A DNA stretch of 64,000 nucleotides from Comamonas suwonensis (lineage in GTDB: Bacteria > Pseudomonadota > Gammaproteobacteria > Burkholderiales > Burkholderiaceae_C): NCBI RefSeq assembly GCF_012844455.2, contig NZ_JABBCQ020000005.1:62001-126000 (forward strand), in the 5' to 3' direction. The position numbers were made by a program, and so were the translations under genes. Positions 1 to 8,134 of this stretch are shown piece by piece. The notes under the pieces are model-generated. The model saw nothing but the letters and a program-made list of their open reading frames with translations, did not search any database and was not told the DNA's origin. Position 1 is the first letter of the stretch, and each line of letters begins with the position of its first letter.

Positions 1-731
1 TGGTCTGCGTACTGGTGCGTGTCCTGTACTTCCTGCTGGTCTTTGGCGGAAAGCGGTTGCAGCAGGCGGTAGCGCCATTCATCGCGGTTGGACAGGAAGA
101 TCACGCCATGCTCATCGGATGCCAGCACGATGTCTGGCGACTGTAGCCATTCGCCTTCCAGTTCCTGGAGCAAAATTTTGATAGCGATGAGGCCAAGCAC
201 AGAGCCGTCATCCGCCCGAATGGCTTGAGACAGGAAGTAGCCGGGCAGGCCGGTCGTCATGCCGATGCCGTAAAAGCGGCCGCTGCCATGGCTGAGCGCC
301 TGTGTGACGTAGGGGCGAAAGCTGTAGTCCTCGCCCACATTGGTGTGCGAGTCGCGCCAGTTGCTGGCGGCCAGTGCCCTGCCCCCCTTGTCGATGAGGG
401 TGAGGGTGGAGGCGCGGCTGGCGCCGTTGGCTTGCTCCAGCTTGCGGTTGAGCTTGTCCACCTCCGCCGCACTCAAAGGGTGGGTAAGTGCGTCTTTGAG
501 CTGGTTATCAAGCGCCAGCACCTCGGGCAGGGTGCGGTAGCGGTCCACGCGCTGCAGCATGGCCTGCGCGTGGAGGGTGAGCTGGCGCTGCACGCTCTGG
601 CTCTCGTCGTGCAGCGAGGTCTGCAGCGCAATGCGGCTGGCGGCAAACATGCACAGCAGCATGCCGGCCAGCACGACGAGCAGGGTCAGAAGCAGGCGGT
701 TTCGCGCAAATTTTTGAACGAGATTGGGCAC
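1..731 (-). CDS. dctB: C4-dicarboxylate sensor histidine kinase DctB, N-terminal part
   Basis: Only the first ~243 codons are in the window; the kinase core lies beyond base 1. The protein starts with a GTG at 731, the only usable start after an in-frame stop, followed by a basic patch and one hydrophobic helix (about residues 12-32). A large periplasmic sensor region follows, with stretches such as SNWRDSHTNVGEDYSFRPY and GMTTGLPGYFLSQAIR that are typical of the double-Cache domain of DctB, which senses succinate-type acids and phosphorylates the sigma-54 activator DctD. The divergent neighbour is the transporter gene dctA, the usual partner. dctD would be expected downstream, outside the window. 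The ribosome binding site is weak. Confidence 0.87.
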   Translation of the reverse strand, partial: MPNLVQKFARNRLLLTLLVVLAGMLLCMFAASRIALQTSLHDESQSVQRQLTLHAQAMLQRVDRYRTLPEVLALDNQLKDALTHPLSAAEVDKLNRKLEQANGASRASTLTLIDKGGRALAASNWRDSHTNVGEDYSFRPYVTQALSHGSGRFYGIGMTTGLPGYFLSQAIRADDGSVLGLIAIKILLQELEGEWLQSPDIVLASDEHGVIFLSNRDEWRYRLLQPLSAKDQQEVQDTHQYAD

Positions 732-816
732 AAGATGGAACTCGGAGCGCGGGGTCTATGGACGATCAGGCGTCTCAGTGTGGGTGGGCAGACGCGTTCA
801 AGGGGATTGTGGTGCA

Positions 817-853
817 CTAGGGGTTTCCCTAGGTTTGTACTTGCTCTCCTAGG
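817..853. promoter_or_regulatory. Inverted repeat plus two CCTAGG boxes in the dctB/dctA intergenic region
   Basis: The segment holds a perfect inverted repeat CTAGGG-GTTT-CCCTAG (817-832). A CCTAGG palindrome at 828-833 is repeated at 848-853, exactly 20 bases apart, about two helical turns. This is the arrangement expected of a dimeric or cooperative regulator. The regulator is not identified; DctD or a LuxR-type response regulator are guesses. Confidence 0.5.
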
Positions 854-886
854 GGGGCAGGCTGCATCTAATACCAATAGGTTATC

Positions 887-900
887 GGCACAAAAACGGC
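887..900 (+). promoter_or_regulatory. Possible sigma-54 (-24/-12) promoter of dctA
   Basis: GG at 887-888 and GC at 899-900 are separated by ten bases (GGCAC-AAAAA-CGGC), giving the invariant GG-N10-GC spacing of sigma-54 promoters, about 68 bases before the dctA start. dctA is classically sigma-54 dependent. The -12 element is a poor match to TTGCA, so this is tentative. Confidence 0.3.
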
Positions 901-967
901 GCGGGGGTACAAACGGCAACAAATCGGTGCACCACGGTGGTGCGCCCCTCATTTCGGGAGATGCAGC

Positions 968-2302
968 ATGCACTCAATACCCACTGAATCCGCTCCTCGC
1001 GAGCACCTGCCGTTTTACCGCCAACTGTATTTTCAGGTGGTGTTCGCCATCATCGTGGGCGTGCTTCTGGGTCACTTCTCGCCGGCTTATGGCGAGGCCA
1101 TGAAGCCGTTTGGCGACGCGTTCATCAAGCTCATCAAGATGATCATCGCGCCGGTGATCTTTTTGACCATCGTCACCGGCATTGCCAGCATGACGCACCT
1201 GAGCGCCGTGGGCCGCGTGTTCGGCAAGGCCATGGCGTACTTCCTGACCTTTTCCACACTGGCGCTGGTGGTCGGTCTGGTGGTTGCCAACGTGATGCAG
1301 CCAGGCGCTGGCATGCACATCAACCCCGCCGATCTGGATCAGAGCGCCGTCAAGGGTTATGTGGCCAAGTCGCACGAGATGACGCTGACCGGCTTTGTGA
1401 TGGACATCATCCCCAAGACGCTGGTCAGTCCCTTTGTGGGTGACAACATCCTGCAGGTGCTGCTGGTTGCGGTTCTGTTTGGCGTATCGCTGGCGCTGGC
1501 CGGCGAAGGCGGCAAGACCGTGCTGAATTTCCTGGAGTCGCTGACCAAGCCCATCTTCAAGCTGGTGAACATCGTCATGAAGTTCGCCCCCATCGGTGCC
1601 TTTGGTGCCATGGCCTTTACCATCGGCAAGTTCGGTCTGGGCTCGCTGGTCAATCTGGCCGAGCTGGTGCTGACCTTCTACATCACCTCGGCGCTGTTCG
1701 TACTGGTGATTCTAGGTGCTGTGGCCCGTGCTTGCGGCTTCTCGGTCATCAAGCTGATCAAGTACCTGAAGGACGAGCTGCTGCTGGTACTGGGTACCTC
1801 GTCGTCGGAGTCGGCTCTGCCTTCGCTGATGCAGAAGATGGAAAAGGCTGGCTGCAGCAAGTCGGTGGTGGGTCTGGTGGTTCCCACCGGTTACTCCTTC
1901 AACCTGGACGGCACCAACATCTACATGACGCTGGCGGCGCTGTTCATCGCTCAGGCCACCGACACGCATCTGACGCTGGGTCACCAGATCGCTCTGCTGC
2001 TGGTTGCCATGCTGTCGTCCAAGGGCGCAGCGGGCGTGACCGGCGCGGGCTTCATTACCCTGGCCGCTACTCTGGCCGTGGTGCCTGAAGTGCCAGTGGC
2101 CGGCATGGCGCTGATTCTGGGTGTGGACCGCTTCATGTCCGAGTGCCGCTCGCTGACCAACTTTATCGGCAACGCCGTGGCCACCGTGGTGGTTTCCAAG
2201 TGGGAAAAGGCGCTCGACTATGAGCAGCTGAATGCCGCGCTGGACGGCAAGGTGCCGGATGCCAACGATGTAGAGTTGACGATTGAGCCTCGACAGGCGT
2301 AA
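968..2302 (+). CDS. dctA: C4-dicarboxylate transport protein DctA
   Basis: A 444-residue inner-membrane symporter of the DAACS/SDF family that imports succinate, fumarate and malate with protons or sodium. The length is normal. The protein has the SSSESALPS serine-rich re-entrant loop (about residues 277-285) and the NLDGT segment (about 314-318), both part of the substrate and cation sites, among eight predicted membrane helices. The ATG at 968 has a good GGGAG ribosome binding site 7 bases upstream. It lies back to back with dctB, and a perfect rho-independent terminator follows. Regulation by DctB/DctD through the intergenic region is inferred from the family. Confidence 0.96.
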   Translation: MHSIPTESAPREHLPFYRQLYFQVVFAIIVGVLLGHFSPAYGEAMKPFGDAFIKLIKMIIAPVIFLTIVTGIASMTHLSAVGRVFGKAMAYFLTFSTLALVVGLVVANVMQPGAGMHINPADLDQSAVKGYVAKSHEMTLTGFVMDIIPKTLVSPFVGDNILQVLLVAVLFGVSLALAGEGGKTVLNFLESLTKPIFKLVNIVMKFAPIGAFGAMAFTIGKFGLGSLVNLAELVLTFYITSALFVLVILGAVARACGFSVIKLIKYLKDELLLVLGTSSSESALPSLMQKMEKAGCSKSVVGLVVPTGYSFNLDGTNIYMTLAALFIAQATDTHLTLGHQIALLLVAMLSSKGAAGVTGAGFITLAATLAVVPEVPVAGMALILGVDRFMSECRSLTNFIGNAVATVVVSKWEKALDYEQLNAALDGKVPDANDVELTIEPRQA

Positions 2303-2310
2303 TTCGCGGA

Positions 2311-2340
2311 AAAAAAAGCCCTGCATGCAGGGCTTTTTTA
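2311..2340 (+). terminator. Rho-independent terminator of dctA
   Basis: Perfect palindrome AAGCCCTGCATGCAGGGCTT (2316-2335) flanked by an A-run and a T-run. It can act in both directions, but on the other strand the nearest gene (ends at 2409) runs towards it. Confidence 0.93.
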
Positions 2341-2350
2341 TGGTGTTTTT

Positions 2351-2395
2351 GGCTTCTGGTGCTTGATATTCAAGCGCGAGCAGCTATGAAAATTG
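2351..2395 (-). repeat. Dispersed TAGCTGC/AAGCGC-type repeat, copy 1
   Basis: Read on the minus strand it contains CATAGCTGCTCGCGCTTGAA followed by TATCAAGC. It is one of ten related copies in the window and is placed between dctA and the next gene's 3' end. Confidence 0.7.
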
Positions 2396-2408
2396 ATGCC
2401 CTGGTGTT

Positions 2409-3218
2409 TTAGCGTGTGGACGCCAGCAAATCATAGGCCGCCAGCACGCGCAGCGTGTCGCGACCCAGCCGCTTGCTGCGGGGTAGAAAGCGCACCCAGC
2501 TCAGTTTGCTGACCGTACGGGCCAGAACTTGCTGGGCATCGGCGGGCAGTTGCTGAATAAAGGCCAGCCAATGCTTTTGGGCTTCCTCCATCGCCCCCGC
2601 CTGTTGCAAAAACAGGGCAGTGGACTGGGCGTAGTTCAGCGCATCACGCGCCATGCACACGGCGCGGGGCAGGTGGGCGGCAGGGTCATCTTCAAAGTCG
2701 ATAAAGCCAATCACCCCATCTGCGCAGACCACCATGTTGCGGGCCACGGCCTGGCTGAGCACCTCGCCCTTGGTGTGCGCACCATGAATCGCATCCAGAC
2801 CCTGTCGCCACAGCGTGAGGGTGGCGGCTGAGCCTTGGGCAATGGCGTCTTCAATGGCGTTGCTCAGCGACGGCGCTTCTTCGCCGGGTCTGCCCAGATG
2901 GCGCATGACAAAAGCTTGCTCCGTCGTGGCCAGCACTTCAGGCACGCGCAAGCCTTTGGCCTTGAAGTTGCGCAGACGTCGCACCTCGGTCTGAATGGAC
3001 TCGGCCCCGCCAGGGTTGGGCACGGGTTGCAGCACGGCGGCACTGAAGAGCTTGGCCAGCGTGCTCAGCAGCCAGTAGTTCAAGGCCGGGTTGCCTTTGC
3101 TGGCGCATTTGACCCAGAGGGTTTCATGTGCCAGCTCATAACGCATGATGCTGTGGGGCTGGTTCAGATGCTCGCGCAGAAATGCTTCGTAATTGATAGC
3201 TGTCTGCGCTTTTTGCAT
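2409..3218 (-). CDS. Protein-kinase-like-fold protein of unknown function
   Basis: About 269 residues. I recognise no named gene, but the layout resembles the small kinase or phosphotransferase fold. A nucleotide-loop-like N-terminal part is followed by EVRRLRNFKAKGLRVPEVL (helix C and hinge), then a catalytic-loop-like segment around AIHGAHTKGEVLSQAVARN ending in Asn, then GFIDFEDDP, which matches the D-F-[DEG] metal-binding motif. The canonical catalytic Asp of H-x-D is replaced, so activity is uncertain. The start is ambiguous: ATG at 3218 is used here, with a GTG at 3251 in the same frame. The first codons fall within a dispersed repeat. It is followed by convergent dctA and preceded by the glutamate-synthase-like gene on the same strand. 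Confidence 0.7.
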   Translation of the reverse strand: MQKAQTAINYEAFLREHLNQPHSIMRYELAHETLWVKCASKGNPALNYWLLSTLAKLFSAAVLQPVPNPGGAESIQTEVRRLRNFKAKGLRVPEVLATTEQAFVMRHLGRPGEEAPSLSNAIEDAIAQGSAATLTLWRQGLDAIHGAHTKGEVLSQAVARNMVVCADGVIGFIDFEDDPAAHLPRAVCMARDALNYAQSTALFLQQAGAMEEAQKHWLAFIQQLPADAQQVLARTVSKLSWVRFLPRSKRLGRDTLRVLAAYDLLASTR

Positions 3219-3231
3219 ATGGGCTTTAGCG
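3190..3231 (+). repeat. Dispersed repeat, copy 2, overlapping a gene start
   Basis: The plus strand reads ATTGATAGCTGTCTGCGCTT followed by GCATATGGGCTTTAGC. It covers the first codons of the kinase-like gene on the minus strand, which translate there as AQTAIN. Confidence 0.6.
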
Positions 3232-3286
3232 GGATTATCCTGAAATGTCACGGCGGAGGGTCTGGCAGGCGCTGGGTTCTGGCTTC

Positions 3287-5035
3287 TCAGGTCCAGATAC
3301 CGTGGCGCAAAGGCAAAGTCTGCGATTGTGCCGCGTTGTCGGCACTGGCCGGAGCAGATGGGCGCAGAACCGGTTCATGCAGGGGCTGAAAGCTCTGCGC
3401 CGTGGCCAGCGGCCAGTAATTCTGAAAGACCTTGTGCTGGCGCTGCAGGTTCTGAAGCAGGCCCCCCGGCTCTACGCGCAGGATCAGGTTGGACAGCAGG
3501 CTGACCTGCGTATCGTCCAGCCTTCGCACGATGTGATGGGCTGTAATCTCATTCGGGTGCTTGAGCCCGGCGGCCTGCACCAGCTCCTGCAGCGCGTGCA
3601 GCGTGTTTTTGTGAAAGTTGGCCACCCGCGTGGCTTTGTCGGGCACCACCAGCGCCTGCTGGCGCACGGCATCCTGAGTGGTCACGCCGGTAGGGCAGGT
3701 GCCTGTGTGGCAACTCTGGGCCTGAATGCAGCCCAGCGCCATCATGAAACCGCGCCCCGAGTTGCACCAGTCGGCGCCCAGAGCCATCATGCGGGCGATA
3801 TCAAAGGCGGTGATGACCTTGCCCGCCGCGCCGATCTTGATGCGGTGGCGCAGATTCACCCCCAGAAGCGTGTTGTGGACCAGCAGCAGACCTTCTTGCA
3901 GTGGCACGCCCACATGGTCGACAAACTCCACAGGTGCCGCTCCGGTGCCGCCTTCAGCGCCATCGACCACGATGAAGTCGGGCGTGATATTGGTTTCGAG
4001 CATGGCCTTGACCATGGCAAACCATTCCCAGGGGTGGCCTACGCAGAACTTGAAGCCCGTGGGCTTGCCGCCTGAGAGGCGACGCAGTTTGCCGATGAAC
4101 TGCATCAGCTCCACAGGGGTTGAGAATGCGCTGTGGCTGGAGGGCGAAATGCAGTCCACGCCCACAGGGATGCCGCGAGCCGCTGCAATTTCAGCAGTGA
4201 CCTTGGCTCCGGGCAGCATGCCGCCGTGGCCAGGCTTGGCACCTTGACTGAGCTTGAGCTCAATCATCTTGACCTGTGGATCGGTGGCGTTGGCGATGAA
4301 TTTCTCTTCGCTGAATGTGCCGTCCGCGTTGCGGCAGCCAAAGTAGCCGGAGGCCACTTCCCAAATCAGGTCACCGCCATGCATGCGGTGGTACTGACTG
4401 ATAGAGCCTTCACCCGTGTCGTGAATGAATCCGCCCATCCTGGCACCCTGGTTCAGCGCCTGAATGGCGTTGCCCGACAGCGCGCCAAAGCTCATTGCCG
4501 AGATATTGAAGACGCTGGCGTGATAGGGGCGGCTGCAGGGCTCGTGGCCTTCCTGAGCCTGCTCTGGCGAGCCTCCAATCCACACGCGAAAGTCGTGGGA
4601 GCCCAGTTTGGTCGGCTGCATGGAGTGGTTGACCCACTCATAGCCTTGCTGGCCCACATCAAGCTGGGTACCAAAGGGGCGGTTATCCACCTGCCCCTTG
4701 GCGCGCTGATAGACCAGTGAACGCTGAGCGCGGGAGAAGGGCTGGGCCTCGGTGTCGCCTTCGATGAAGTACTGGCGAATTTCGGGGCGGATGAATTCAA
4801 AAAAGAAGCGAAAGTGACCCATGATGGGGTAGTTGCGCAAGATGGCATGGGGCTTTTGCAGCAGATCGTGAAGGCCCACCAGCACCAGCACAGCCGAGGC
4901 AATCAGCCACCACAAGCCCTTGCCAGCGGTTGTCTGCGTATAGAGCGATGCTCCAAAAACGACCACGGAAACGATCAGAGCGCCGTAACGCAGGGGCAGA
5001 CTATTGAGAAAACGATTCACTGCAGATACTCCCAT
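3287..5035 (-). CDS. Membrane-anchored FMN-binding glutamate synthase family protein
   Basis: A 582-residue protein. Two hydrophobic helices (about residues 16-33 and 38-58) are followed by a glutamate-synthase central/FMN domain, including MSFGALSGNAIQALNQGA, GEGSIS and HGGMLPGAKV, and later VVDGAEGGTGAAP. A C-x5-C-x4-C cluster (CIQAQSCHTGTC, about residues 435-446) matches the 3Fe-4S ligand motif of GltB. It lacks the glutaminase and FAD subunit domains of true GltBD, so the substrate is unknown; archaeal-type or YerD-like glutamate synthase is the family name usually given. ATG 5035 has no clear ribosome binding site. A GTG five codons inside (5020) follows GGAG at a good distance and may be the real start. 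Confidence 0.85.
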   Translation of the reverse strand: MGVSAVNRFLNSLPLRYGALIVSVVVFGASLYTQTTAGKGLWWLIASAVLVLVGLHDLLQKPHAILRNYPIMGHFRFFFEFIRPEIRQYFIEGDTEAQPFSRAQRSLVYQRAKGQVDNRPFGTQLDVGQQGYEWVNHSMQPTKLGSHDFRVWIGGSPEQAQEGHEPCSRPYHASVFNISAMSFGALSGNAIQALNQGARMGGFIHDTGEGSISQYHRMHGGDLIWEVASGYFGCRNADGTFSEEKFIANATDPQVKMIELKLSQGAKPGHGGMLPGAKVTAEIAAARGIPVGVDCISPSSHSAFSTPVELMQFIGKLRRLSGGKPTGFKFCVGHPWEWFAMVKAMLETNITPDFIVVDGAEGGTGAAPVEFVDHVGVPLQEGLLLVHNTLLGVNLRHRIKIGAAGKVITAFDIARMMALGADWCNSGRGFMMALGCIQAQSCHTGTCPTGVTTQDAVRQQALVVPDKATRVANFHKNTLHALQELVQAAGLKHPNEITAHHIVRRLDDTQVSLLSNLILRVEPGGLLQNLQRQHKVFQNYWPLATAQSFQPLHEPVLRPSAPASADNAAQSQTLPLRHGIWT

Positions 5036-5182
5036 GGCAGGGGGTGTTGATGGTGGCCCGCTAAAATTCAGTCCTGTACGGGGCGCATCTACACCAGATG
5101 CTTCAGTCCCCTTGGTCCATCGCCCGGCCCTGCTCCTCGATAGTGATGAAAACAGTCCGGGCCATCATAAAAGCCTTTCCCT

Positions 5183-6031
5183 ATGCAAGAACAAGCACCC
5201 AACCCCGCCGTAGAAGATGCGGCCTCCGCCGACATGCCTGAGGGCGCACTGAGCAACGATCAGCTTGAAGAGCTGGATGCCCTGCTCGACGAAATGCGCA
5301 CCCGTGGCGATGAAATCCCCCAGTGGGAGTTCTGCGACGGTTTTCTGACCGCTCTGGTCTGCACACGCCGCCCCATTGAAGCCGCTGAATACCTGCCCAT
5401 GCTGCTGGGCGACGGTGAAACGCTGGACGTGGCCGCCGGTCAGCCCCTGCCCAAGCTGGAAGCCTTCAAGGACGAAGCCCAGCAAGCGCGTTTCATGGAG
5501 CTGTTCGAGCTGCGCATGAACGAAGTGCGTGAGCAACTGAACACCGACATCAAGTCTCTGGCTGACGAAGTCGCCTTCCAGCCCGAAGCGCTGGACACCC
5601 GTGGCGCCATCCTGATCCTGCCAGAAGCCGAACAGGCCGAGCTGGCGGACGAAGAGATTCCTTCCTTTTCGCAAGTGTGGGCCTTGGGCTTCATGTTCGT
5701 GGTGGAAAACTGGGCCGAAGAATGGGCCGCTCCCCGTGACAAGGAAGCTGCCCAGTGGTTGGATGCTGCCATGGAGTTCATCGTCAACCTGACCGAAGAC
5801 GACACAGACACTCCTGCGCTGAACCTGTACGAAGAATCGGGCCCTGCATCGACCAGCCAGGAGCGCGTGGACGCCTTTGGTGAAGCCATCTGGGCCGTGT
5901 ATGACCTGCATCGCCTATGGAAGAGCATGGGCCCCCGCCAGGAAACCATCGTCAAGGGCGAGCAGCCCGGCCGTAACGATCCTTGCCACTGCGGTAGCGG
6001 CAAGAAGTTCAAGAAGTGCCATGGTGCCTAA
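5183..6031 (+). CDS. UPF0149/YecA family protein with C-terminal SEC-C zinc motif
   Basis: A 282-residue acidic cytoplasmic protein. The N-terminal and middle part (about 20-215) is the YgfB/YecA helical domain, with [12 protein letters not shown] and FCDGFLTAL. The C-terminus ends in a complete SEC-C motif [17 protein letters not shown] (about 264-280), the zinc-binding module also found at the SecA tail and thought to contact SecB or ribosomes. The precise role is not established. The ATG at 5183 has little Shine-Dalgarno complementarity. It is followed directly by a GC-rich repeat and a long inverted repeat instead of a classical terminator. Confidence 0.88.
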   Translation: MQEQAPNPAVEDAASADMPEGALSNDQLEELDALLDEMRTRGDEIPQWEFCDGFLTALVCTRRPIEAAEYLPMLLGDGETLDVAAGQPLPKLEAFKDEAQQARFMELFELRMNEVREQLNTDIKSLADEVAFQPEALDTRGAILILPEAEQAELADEEIPSFSQVWALGFMFVVENWAEEWAAPRDKEAAQWLDAAMEFIVNLTEDDTDTPALNLYEESGPASTSQERVDAFGEAIWAVYDLHRLWKSMGPRQETIVKGEQPGRNDPCHCGSGKKFKKCHGA

Positions 6032-6036
6032 CTAGG

Positions 6037-6100
6037 CTACCCCCTGAGCGGCCTTGCCGCTTCCCCCCAAAGGGGACGGCTGCATCGCCGCAGGGCGGCC
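6037..6100 (+). repeat. CCCCCTGAG-type GC-rich dispersed element, copy A
   Basis: The order is ACCCCCTGAG, a small stem GCGGCCTTGCCGC, TTCCCCCC, AAAGGGGACGGC and a second GC stem. The same order of blocks occurs near 19440-19521 on the other strand, which shows it is a repeat and not gene-specific sequence. Confidence 0.6.
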
Positions 6101-6140
6101 TTTGCTTGCAGCCTCTGATTTGTTAGAGGCTGCAAGCAAA
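6101..6140. repeat. 16-bp perfect inverted repeat
   Basis: TTTGCTTGCAGCCTCT at 6101-6116 and its exact complement at 6125-6140, with an 8-base loop. There is no T-run after it, so it is not a standard terminator. It lies 22 bases before the HTH gene start and could be an RNA hairpin or an operator. Confidence 0.75.
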
Positions 6141-6162
6141 GTTAGATCGGTTAGTTAGGTTG

Positions 6163-6480
6163 ATGACGACACATTTAGGTGAACGCATACGCGCACGGCG
6201 ACAAGAGCTGGGCTTGAGCCAGGGGCGGCTGGCGCAGATGGCGGATGTCACGGCTTCCGCGATATCTCAGATTGAATCGGGTGCCATCCGCACCCTCAAG
6301 AACGACACGCTCTCCCGTCTCGCGGTGGGATTGCAGACAACGGCACTGGAGTTGATGGAGGGCCTGCACAGCGAGACCGCATCGCTGCCCACCGACGAGC
6401 AACGATTGCTTGACAGCTATCGAAAGCTGGGGCCGCCACTACAAGACATCGCTCTTAAATTGATTAAAGCCTTGCAGTGA
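6163..6480 (+). CDS. Small XRE/Cro-type helix-turn-helix regulator
   Basis: A 105-residue protein whose first 65 residues form an HTH_3 domain: IRARRQELGLSQGRLAQMA for helices 1-2 and TASAISQIESGAIR for the recognition helix and turn. The C-terminal 40 residues are helical and may dimerise. The ATG at 6163 follows a TTG codon and an AGGT-like ribosome binding site. The target is unknown. It sits just upstream of the Flp/Tad locus but is separated from it by a strong terminator and 350 bases, so a role in pilus regulation is only a possibility. Confidence 0.85.
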   Translation: MTTHLGERIRARRQELGLSQGRLAQMADVTASAISQIESGAIRTLKNDTLSRLAVGLQTTALELMEGLHSETASLPTDEQRLLDSYRKLGPPLQDIALKLIKALQ

Positions 6481-6524
6481 TTCTTTCGGAATTTCTGCCA
6501 TTCAGGCCATTTCTTGCTTTCTCT

Positions 6525-6556
6525 AAAGACCTGCTGCTGGCAGGTCTTTTTGTTTT
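6525..6556 (+). terminator. Rho-independent terminator after the HTH gene
   Basis: Stem AAAGACCTGC / GCAGGTCTTT with a 5-base loop (6525-6549), followed by TTTGTTTTT. Confidence 0.92.
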
Positions 6557-6571
6557 TGCAACAGACGCAAA

Positions 6572-6620
6572 GGGTTAACCCGATTAGTCAATGTAGGACT
6601 AAATCAAATAATCTGTAGGA
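6572..6620 (+). promoter_or_regulatory. Candidate control region of the Flp/Tad operon
   Basis: Contains the 10-bp palindrome GGGTTAACCC (6572-6581), the inverted repeat TAGTC-N7-GACTA (6585-6601), and the heptamer TGTAGGA at 6592-6598 and again at 6614-6620, a 22-base period. The rest of the AT-rich stretch 6621-6890 shows no convincing gene. The regulator is unknown. Confidence 0.4.
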
Positions 6621-6905
6621 AACCAATGAAGATTGTGTAGCTTGAAAGAGGGCTGCAGTGTGAGAGTTGTACTTGAGACCTGCCGTTTGTCTCGCGCTAG
6701 CAAAAAAAGTGTTTGTTTTTATTGGGGTTTTTGGTTTTTCGGGAACTGCTTATCAATGAAAAATAATTGCCAAGAGCTATGTTGTGAAGTTGTTGATAGC
6801 TATTTCAAATATTTCAAAATGTTTCCATCTTCGTAAGATCAGTACCGCGGTGGTCGAAAAGGTCGCCACAGCGATTCTTAAACCTGATTGTTGAAGGAGC
6901 TGATC

Positions 6906-7076
6906 ATGAAAGACCAAATCGTTAAATTCTGGCGCGACGAAGAAGGTGCAACGGCTATTGAGTATGGGCTGATTGCGGGGTTGATTTCTATCGGAATTAT
7001 TGCTGGTGCAACTGGTATCGGTGAAAAACTGAATGAAATTTTTGAAAAAATTAAAACTAGTTTGCCGAAACCATAA
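6906..7076 (+). CDS. flp: Flp-type major pilin
   Basis: A 56-residue prepilin. The N-terminal MKDQIVKFWRDEEGATAIEYG has the Flp signature: prepilin peptidase cleaves after the Gly, leaving the Glu-Tyr pair of the mature pilin next to a hydrophobic helix (GLIAGLISIGIIAGATGIG). The ATG at 6906 has a strong GAAGGAG site 6 bases upstream. It is the first gene of the tad locus, 12 bases before tadV. Composition is AT-richer than the surrounding chromosome. The mature pilin is expected to assemble into bundled Flp pili for adhesion and biofilm formation. Confidence 0.95.
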   Translation: MKDQIVKFWRDEEGATAIEYGLIAGLISIGIIAGATGIGEKLNEIFEKIKTSLPKP

Positions 7077-7088
7077 AATCTCATTTGC

Positions 7089-7559
7089 ATGAGCTTCATA
7101 TTCCTATTGTGGATATGTTTAGGAGCAGTTTTCGATGCGATTTATCGAAAATGTTATAACTGGTATGTGATTTCAGGTTTTGGATTGGCTTTGGTTTCCG
7201 CCATTCTGATTCCTGAAACGCATCCAGTACAGATATCTATTGCAGATAGTGTTTTTGGATTTTTTGGAGCTTTGCTGGTTCTTATAATTTTTTATGCGTT
7301 GAAAATGATGAGCGCAGGAGATGTGAAATTTGCAGCTGTGCTAGGGCTGTGGATAGGTTGGGAGCTATTGTTAATAGTATGGGCTTTAAGTTGTGCATTT
7401 GCCGTTGTGCATGGGTTATATGCTAAAAGTAATTTCAAATATTTTTTTTGGAAATGGATTCCAATAAATTCAGAGGTGGAAGTCAAGGGGAGGAAATTTA
7501 TTCCCTATGTGACTTATCTCTCGCTAGCCACAATTATTGTTTTGGTACTGAGAAAATAG
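7089..7559 (+). CDS. tadV: Prepilin peptidase TadV/CpaA
   Basis: A 156-residue inner-membrane aspartic protease of the TadV type (peptidase family A24), lacking the extra N-terminal domain of PilD. The two catalytic aspartates are visible in GAVFDAIYRK (Asp16) and in SAGDVKF (about residue 77). It has four to five membrane helices. It should cleave the Flp prepilin and the TadE/TadG pseudopilins encoded alongside. The ATG at 7089 has no strong ribosome binding site, and translation may be coupled to flp. The sequence is markedly AT-rich. Confidence 0.93.
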   Translation: MSFIFLLWICLGAVFDAIYRKCYNWYVISGFGLALVSAILIPETHPVQISIADSVFGFFGALLVLIIFYALKMMSAGDVKFAAVLGLWIGWELLLIVWALSCAFAVVHGLYAKSNFKYFFWKWIPINSEVEVKGRKFIPYVTYLSLATIIVLVLRK

Positions 7560-7576
7560 ATAGGGAAGGAGAAAAT

Positions 7577-8086
7577 GTGCAAATCAAGAAATATGAGCAA
7601 GGTGCTGCAGCGGTTGAATTTGCAATTCTCTTTCCTGTTTTCTTTTTAATTTTTTATGCGGTGGTGACATACGGGCTGATATTCGCAGCCCAGCAGACAT
7701 TGACCTTGGCCGCGGCAGAAGGTGCCAGAGCCGCAGTGCGCTATCCCGCCCAACTGCCCGCTAATACATCTCAGCTAGCTGCTCGTAAAAATGCCGCTTG
7801 CGCAATGGCAAATGGAACCTTGGACTGGCTGAGAAAAATGGGTAGCGGCTTAGGAGGAAGCTCTTGCATTGATAGTTCGACTGGCGATGCGGCAGGTATT
7901 TATGTCTCTTCTGGTGACTGCGCGGGAATATCTTCGAGCACAGGCTTCTCCTGCGTCAATGTGCGCATTAATTACAGCTATGCAAGTTCCCCTTTGATTC
8001 CTAAATTGCTCGGTCCACTTTTAAGTCTGCCTACACCTGATGTGTTAAGAGGTGGTGCAGTGGCACAGGTTAGTTTGTTGGATTAA
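7577..8086 (+). CDS. tadE: TadE-like minor pilin
   Basis: A 169-residue pseudopilin. The start is a GTG at 7577 with an excellent GGAAGGAG site; longer readings upstream would overlap tadV in another frame. The N-terminus EQGAAAVEFAILFPVFFLIFY is the TadE/TadG signature, in which Gly-Ala-Ala-Ala-Val-Glu-Phe precedes a hydrophobic helix. The C-terminal domain has four or more cysteines (CAM, SSCID, GDCAG, FSCVN), suggesting periplasmic disulfides. The 5' half is AT-rich and the 3' half is closer to the genome average. Confidence 0.92.
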   Translation: MQIKKYEQGAAAVEFAILFPVFFLIFYAVVTYGLIFAAQQTLTLAAAEGARAAVRYPAQLPANTSQLAARKNAACAMANGTLDWLRKMGSGLGGSSCIDSSTGDAAGIYVSSGDCAGISSSTGFSCVNVRINYSYASSPLIPKLLGPLLSLPTPDVLRGGAVAQVSLLD

Positions 8087-8134
8087 TGAAATAGAAAGCT
8101 CAGCCAAAGATGTTGGGCAAGAAGAGAGGAAGTT

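Noticed and set aside
6633..6836. 67-codon ORF before flp
   Set aside because: Cys/Phe/Ser-rich, no ribosome binding site, no family; lies in AT-rich regulatory DNA.
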